Below, piece by piece: positions 60,724 through 64,000 of a stretch of 64,000 nt of DNA. This DNA is from UKL13-2 sp044229235 (GTDB lineage: Bacteria; Pseudomonadota; Gammaproteobacteria; Burkholderiales; Usitatibacteraceae). Position numbers and translations under genes: made by a program. The notes under the pieces were generated by a model that saw nothing but the letters and a program-made list of their open reading frames with translations, ran no database searches and was not told the origin of the DNA. Position 1 is the stretch's first letter. Each line of letters begins with the position of its first letter. Location of the stretch: assembly GCA_044229235.1 (NCBI GenBank), contig JBGATH010000002.1, forward strand, positions 124,001-188,000. The letters run 5' to 3'.

Positions 60724-60748
60724 GGCGGCAAACCGCTTTGCCACCGGC

Positions 60749-60967
60749 TCAGCCGCGCTGCTTCAGGCTGCACGCCCGGCAGAGCATGGTCGACTCCAGC
60801 TTGTCCAGGTAAGCAATCGCTTCCGACAGGCCATTGCCCCAGGCCGCCTCCACCGCACCCGTCGCGGTGCGAACCTCGAAGGCAAATGCGGCGGTGCAGT
60901 CCGCCCCGCATGTTGCGCAGTGAACCATGGGTGGAACGGAACGGATCATTCCCGTGAAGTCAGTCAT
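60749..60967 (-). CDS. Small four-Cys protein of unknown function
   Basis: 72 residues from ATG 60967, with AGGAG eight bases upstream. Cys pairs CATCGADC near residue 17 and CRAC near residue 64 could hold a zinc. The centre (FEVRTATGAVEAAWGNGLSE) is soluble. Not recognised. It lies just upstream of the M20 dipeptidase and may be cotranscribed. Confidence 0.6.
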   Translation of the reverse strand: MTDFTGMIRSVPPMVHCATCGADCTAAFAFEVRTATGAVEAAWGNGLSEAIAYLDKLESTMLCRACSLKQRG

Positions 60968-61001
60968 GGGCGCGTCTCCTGTGGAAAATTGCCGGTGACG
61001 T

Positions 61002-61685
61002 TCAGGAAAGGGGCAGCGCGACAAACCAGGCCACCGCTTCCGCCCACCATGCGGTCTTGTAGAGAAAGAATGCCGGGATCTGCACCACCACATACACGGC
61101 CAGCATGCGGTGGAACGCACGATACGGCGTGTGCCGGTCGAGGTAACAAAGCCACAGCAGGATGCCGTCGATCATGGCAAAGGTGATCATCTGGCCGGTC
61201 GGATAGACGATGTCGAAGCGCACGGCGAAGATACGCGCGAACACCGGGTCCAGCATCGCCAGCGGCGTACAGATCATGTAGCGCATGTGCAGCGCCGGCG
61301 TTTTGCGGTGGACAATGGCAAGACCGAAGGCGACCACGAACGCGATCAGCAGCGCGATGATCAAGTAGGCGAAGAACAGGGATTCCTCGCTGATTTTTGC
61401 GCCATCGCGCAGCAGCGAGGCGTGCTCCACCACCACTGACGACACCAGGATGAGCGGCACCAGTACGAATGACACCTTGCCCAGCATGCGGTGCCAGGGT
61501 CGGCGCTGGGCGCGGATCAGCCAGGCCTGCGCGATCAGGAGCAGCAGCCACGCCAGCATCAAGGCGCCGTGCGCATGCACCCGCCACGATGGAATGTCGC
61601 CGATGCGCGCGAAGTATGTCGGCCAGAAACTGATGAAGGCCGCCGCCAGGAATGCCGCAAAGAAATAAACCGCGTGTCGCGTCAT
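61002..61685 (-). CDS. Seven-helix membrane protein (DUF2306-like)
   Basis: 227 residues from ATG 61685. Seven predicted helices; conserved-looking His in SWRVHAHGALMLAWLLLL and HRMLGKVSFVLVPLIL, and HMRYMICTPLAMLDPVFARI. The His placement and RVHAHG loop resemble DUF2306-type heme or electron-transfer proteins, but I do not claim a cofactor. It is 34 bp upstream of the four-Cys small gene on the same strand. Confidence 0.65.
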   Translation of the reverse strand: MTRHAVYFFAAFLAAAFISFWPTYFARIGDIPSWRVHAHGALMLAWLLLLIAQAWLIRAQRRPWHRMLGKVSFVLVPLILVSSVVVEHASLLRDGAKISEESLFFAYLIIALLIAFVVAFGLAIVHRKTPALHMRYMICTPLAMLDPVFARIFAVRFDIVYPTGQMITFAMIDGILLWLCYLDRHTPYRAFHRMLAVYVVVQIPAFFLYKTAWWAEAVAWFVALPLS

Positions 61686-61809
61686 GGCATCCCCCGGGAA
61701 TTTCCGCCAAGTCTGTACCCGGCGCCGGCGCAATGCAATCGGCCCGCGCCGGCCGGTTGATGCCGGCGCCGCGTGTGGCTATCGACTGCTTCAGGGCGCG
61801 CCCTGCAGC

Positions 61810-62238
61810 TCAGCGCAAGCTGATGGCGATCTTCTGGCTGGTCGCGCCGAAGCTGAATTTGGCCTGGTCAAAGCTGGGCGGACCGAACGAGCCGCTGGCG
61901 TTGTTGGAAAAGCCGAAAGGCTCGTTCGGAATCTTGAGGAAATTCGAATCAAGCTTGCCGTTGCCATTGCTGTCGTAGAACGCCGATACCGCGTAGTCGC
62001 CCGGCGGCAGGTCGGCAAGCACTGCCGTCGCGGCATCGTTGCCGGCTGCGACCTTCAACGACTTGACGGGCTTTTTCATCCAGTCCGCCGCGTTTGCGTA
62101 GACGGAAACGTATACCTCTCCGCTACCGGCGGCCTTGAGCTTGAACTCGATGGCCAGCTCTGCCGCGTCGGCGGCGCCCGCCGCGGCCATGGCCACAACG
62201 GCGCCGATCCAGCTCGCGGCTGTTTTTGATTTGAACAT
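61810..62238 (-). CDS. DUF2141-like secreted protein
   Basis: 142 residues from ATG 62238, with GGAGG six bases upstream. The open frame upstream (61 codons) has no ribosome site and is rejected. Signal peptide ends at AADA. Mature part: ELAIEFKLKAAGSGEVYVSV, LADLPPGDYAVSAFYDSNGN, and LKIPNEPFGFSNN, which is the DUF2141 block. Secreted; function unknown. Confidence 0.82.
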   Translation of the reverse strand: MFKSKTAASWIGAVVAMAAAGAADAAELAIEFKLKAAGSGEVYVSVYANAADWMKKPVKSLKVAAGNDAATAVLADLPPGDYAVSAFYDSNGNGKLDSNFLKIPNEPFGFSNNASGSFGPPSFDQAKFSFGATSQKIAISLR

Positions 62239-62375
62239 TTGCAGCCTCCAAAGTTTGTCTGAGGCTGGATTCTGTTGTTTTCCTGCCGCGGCCAGTTGGG
62301 CATTGCGACGAAATGCAGCGGCCATGCGCCAGATGCATGCCCCCGGCGCGAATGGCGCCATGCAACCGTAGCCGG

Positions 62376-63359
62376 TTAGCAGGCCCGCTGGGTCCTGGAC
62401 AGGCGTGCCGCGCGTCGCCAAGCGGCAGGTGGCATGCCGAATTCACGCTTGAACGCGCGATTGAACGCCGCCTCGGATTCGTAGCCCACCCGCTCGGCGA
62501 TCCGGGCCACGGCGTCGTTGGTCTTCGACAGCGATTGCGCAGCCAGCGCAAGGCGCCAGCCGGCCAGATATTGCATGGGCGGTTCGCCAATCAGCGAGAC
62601 AAAGCGATCCGCCAGCGCCGAACGCGACAGGCCGGCTTCCCTGGCCAGCATTTCCACTTCCCATGCGCGCGCCGGATCGGCGTGCATCAGCGCCAGCGCA
62701 CGGCCGACGAACGGATCACGCAGGCCGGCCAGCCAGCCCTGCTGGTGCTCGGGCAGTTCGCGGATGTACTTGCGCAAGGCCTCGACAAACAGCAACTCCG
62801 ACAGGCGGCCCATCACCGCCTCGGTGCCGGGCAGTGGCGTGTGCGTCTCGGCAGCGCCGTGCTGCAGCGCGCCCACCATCCAGCTGGTGGCCGGATCCGC
62901 GCCCAGCGATACGCGCAGCAAGCGCGGAAGGGCATCGAGCAGCGGCTTGCACAAGCGCTTGTCACAGGCCAGGAAGCCGCAAATGAACCGGGTGCGGGCG
63001 CCGCCGCCGCCATGGCGGATGCGCATCAGCCCGCCTTCCGGCGACGGTTCAACCAGGGCGGCAGCCCGCACCGGCACAAGCTGCAGGTCGGTGCCTAGGA
63101 GATGCCCGTCTGCATGCGGCAACATGATGAGGTCACCGGCTTCAAGATCGAGGCATTGCGTGCCGCCGAGCAGACTGGCGCGACAGCGCCCTTCGGTCAC
63201 GAAGTGATAAATGGCGATGTGCTCCGCCGCCGGCAGCAGCTGGGCGACGTCCTCGGTGCCGGGAGCCGAGTCGATGCTCCACGGCGCGGTGAATTCCGCA
63301 TCCAGAAACACGCCGCTGGTCAGGCGCAGCACTTTCAGTACTTCGGATAGTGCATCCAT
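62376..63359 (-). CDS. AraC-family transcriptional regulator with cupin N-terminal domain
   Basis: 327 residues from ATG 63359 (MDALSEVLKVLRLTSGVFLD, the common start of this subgroup). Cupin-type sensor at about 10-190. Two helix-turn-helix motifs in the C-terminal 100 residues: LAREAGLSRSALADRFVSLI and IAERVGYESEAAFNRAFKRE with the usual FGMPPAAWRR end. Often located beside the NAD(P)-dependent or short-chain enzyme it regulates. Here the neighbours are DUF2141 (same strand) and DUF2917 (divergent). Confidence 0.9.
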   Translation of the reverse strand: MDALSEVLKVLRLTSGVFLDAEFTAPWSIDSAPGTEDVAQLLPAAEHIAIYHFVTEGRCRASLLGGTQCLDLEAGDLIMLPHADGHLLGTDLQLVPVRAAALVEPSPEGGLMRIRHGGGGARTRFICGFLACDKRLCKPLLDALPRLLRVSLGADPATSWMVGALQHGAAETHTPLPGTEAVMGRLSELLFVEALRKYIRELPEHQQGWLAGLRDPFVGRALALMHADPARAWEVEMLAREAGLSRSALADRFVSLIGEPPMQYLAGWRLALAAQSLSKTNDAVARIAERVGYESEAAFNRAFKREFGMPPAAWRRAARLSRTQRAC

Positions 63360-63583
63360 AGGCAACGGCTCGAAAGCAATGCGGCGATGTTAGCCGCGAA
63401 GGAGGCGCTTGAAAAGCCGTCGCTGGTGCCCCGGTCAAGTACCGCGGCGTCGCGAACAAGTCACGTCAAGCAGCAAGCGTTGCGCGCAAGAAATGGCGCG
63501 AAATGGTCAATTCCGCGCGGGCATGGCGCGGCAACATTCGCCCTGTCATTAACACCGCCCCCGGGCGGAAACCGGAGCCAACC

Positions 63584-63874
63584 TTGAACCCACGCCAAAC
63601 TGCTTCGCATCTTCTCGACCTGCCGGCCGGCGCCGTACTGCGGCTGCGGCAAGCCGCCGGGACGCAAATCACCGTGCTGACCGGCTGTGCCTGGGCCACG
63701 CAGGAAGATGACACCCGCGACATCGTGCTGCCGCGCGGCAGTCGCTTCGTGCTCGACCGCCACGGCCTCGCCGTCGTGCAGATGCTGGAAGCCGGCGAAA
63801 TCCGCATCGATGCCGCCGACCCGAAACCGGATTTCAGAACATCGCTGCGCTCGCGGCTGGCGGCTTTCGCCTGA
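63584..63874 (+). CDS. DUF2917 domain protein
   Basis: 96 residues from a TTG at 63584, with GGAG six bases upstream; an in-frame ATG at 63503 has none. The core LPAGAVLRLRQAAGTQITVL, TGCAWATQEDDTRDIVLPRG and FVLDRHGLAVVQML is the DUF2917 pattern, a small beta fold of unknown function. The next gene starts 75 bp downstream on the same strand. Confidence 0.75.
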   Translation: MNPRQTASHLLDLPAGAVLRLRQAAGTQITVLTGCAWATQEDDTRDIVLPRGSRFVLDRHGLAVVQMLEAGEIRIDAADPKPDFRTSLRSRLAAFA

Positions 63875-63948
63875 TCGGCACGCAGCGATCACCAGCCCGA
63901 CGGCATCGCATCAATACCATTCCCCACCAACCAAGGAGCAAGAAAACC

Positions 63949-64000
63949 ATGGATATGAATTTTCCCGTTGACACGCATCGTTACGCCAAGTGCATCGAAG
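63949..64000 (+). CDS. Start of a gene running off the window
   Basis: ATG 63949 with AAGGAG twelve bases upstream. Only 17 codons are visible (MDMNFPVDTHRYAKCIE). Too short to assign a family from the sequence. It probably belongs to the same transcript as the DUF2917 gene. Confidence 0.6.
   Translation, partial: MDMNFPVDTHRYAKCIE

Overview
The window is a 64 kb stretch of high-GC DNA (about 65% by eye) that reads like a Betaproteobacterium chromosome. Indicators are a Bug/TctC-type tripartite tricarboxylate transporter receptor, a DUF1415 protein, a PA4780-type RIO kinase, LysR/GntR/WYL/AraC regulators and an rquA-like gene. I place it near Burkholderiales or a related order and cannot name the genus. 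I see no rRNA, tRNA, CRISPR array, phage or conjugation genes. Position 51902 is an N, so the assembly is broken there.

Layout. 1-5.6 kb: end of an RND multidrug efflux operon (adaptor, pump, outer-membrane factor, TetR regulator). 5.6-11 kb: OPT transporter, class-C beta-lactamase-like hydrolase, zinc-ribbon/HExxH membrane protein. 11-19 kb: rquA-like methyltransferase with two FNR-type boxes upstream, polysaccharide deacetylase, a cyclophilin fused to two WWNxNESGWG repeats, RIO kinase, TPR-GAF-GGEEF diguanylate cyclase. 18.8-23 kb: D-glucarate catabolism (aldolase, glucarate dehydratase, Bug receptor) facing a divergent GntR regulator. 23-33.5 kb: CIA30 protein, patatin, P-loop kinase, glycosyltransferase, FeoB-like transporter coupled to an alpha/beta hydrolase, aminopropyltransferase-like protein, DsbB/DsbA-like pair. 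33.5-41 kb: Tim44-like protein, several very small proteins, MFS transporter, secreted Cys-rich protein, VOC protein, DUF1415, LysR with a 38-residue divergent gene, YCII lipoprotein. 41-51.7 kb: MsbA-like ABC exporter, membrane diguanylate cyclase, SnoaL-like protein, Thr-rich secreted protein with a lipoprotein partner, and a three-gene ABC efflux operon behind a perfect FNR box. 51.7-53 kb: scrambled mosaic of IS30 ends, a truncated second cyclase, a second SnoaL-like gene and the tail of a second M20 peptidase. 53-64 kb: M20 amidohydrolase, WYL regulator and target, PdxH, Deg protease, M20 dipeptidase, DUF2141, AraC regulator, DUF2917.

The most unusual feature is in the gaps. Three dispersed palindrome families recur. 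Family A (about 65 bp, arms near AGCAYTGGCGCG) occurs ten times, usually within 30 bp of a stop codon. Family B has paired CCCCGGCGAAGGCCGGGG hairpins and is twice joined to family A at the same spacing. Family C has paired TCCCTTTAGGAAAGGGA hairpins. One family A copy has been split in its loop by IS30-type ends. The second theme is oxygen control: three FNR-like boxes, two of them perfect, lie before the rquA-like gene and the ABC efflux operon.
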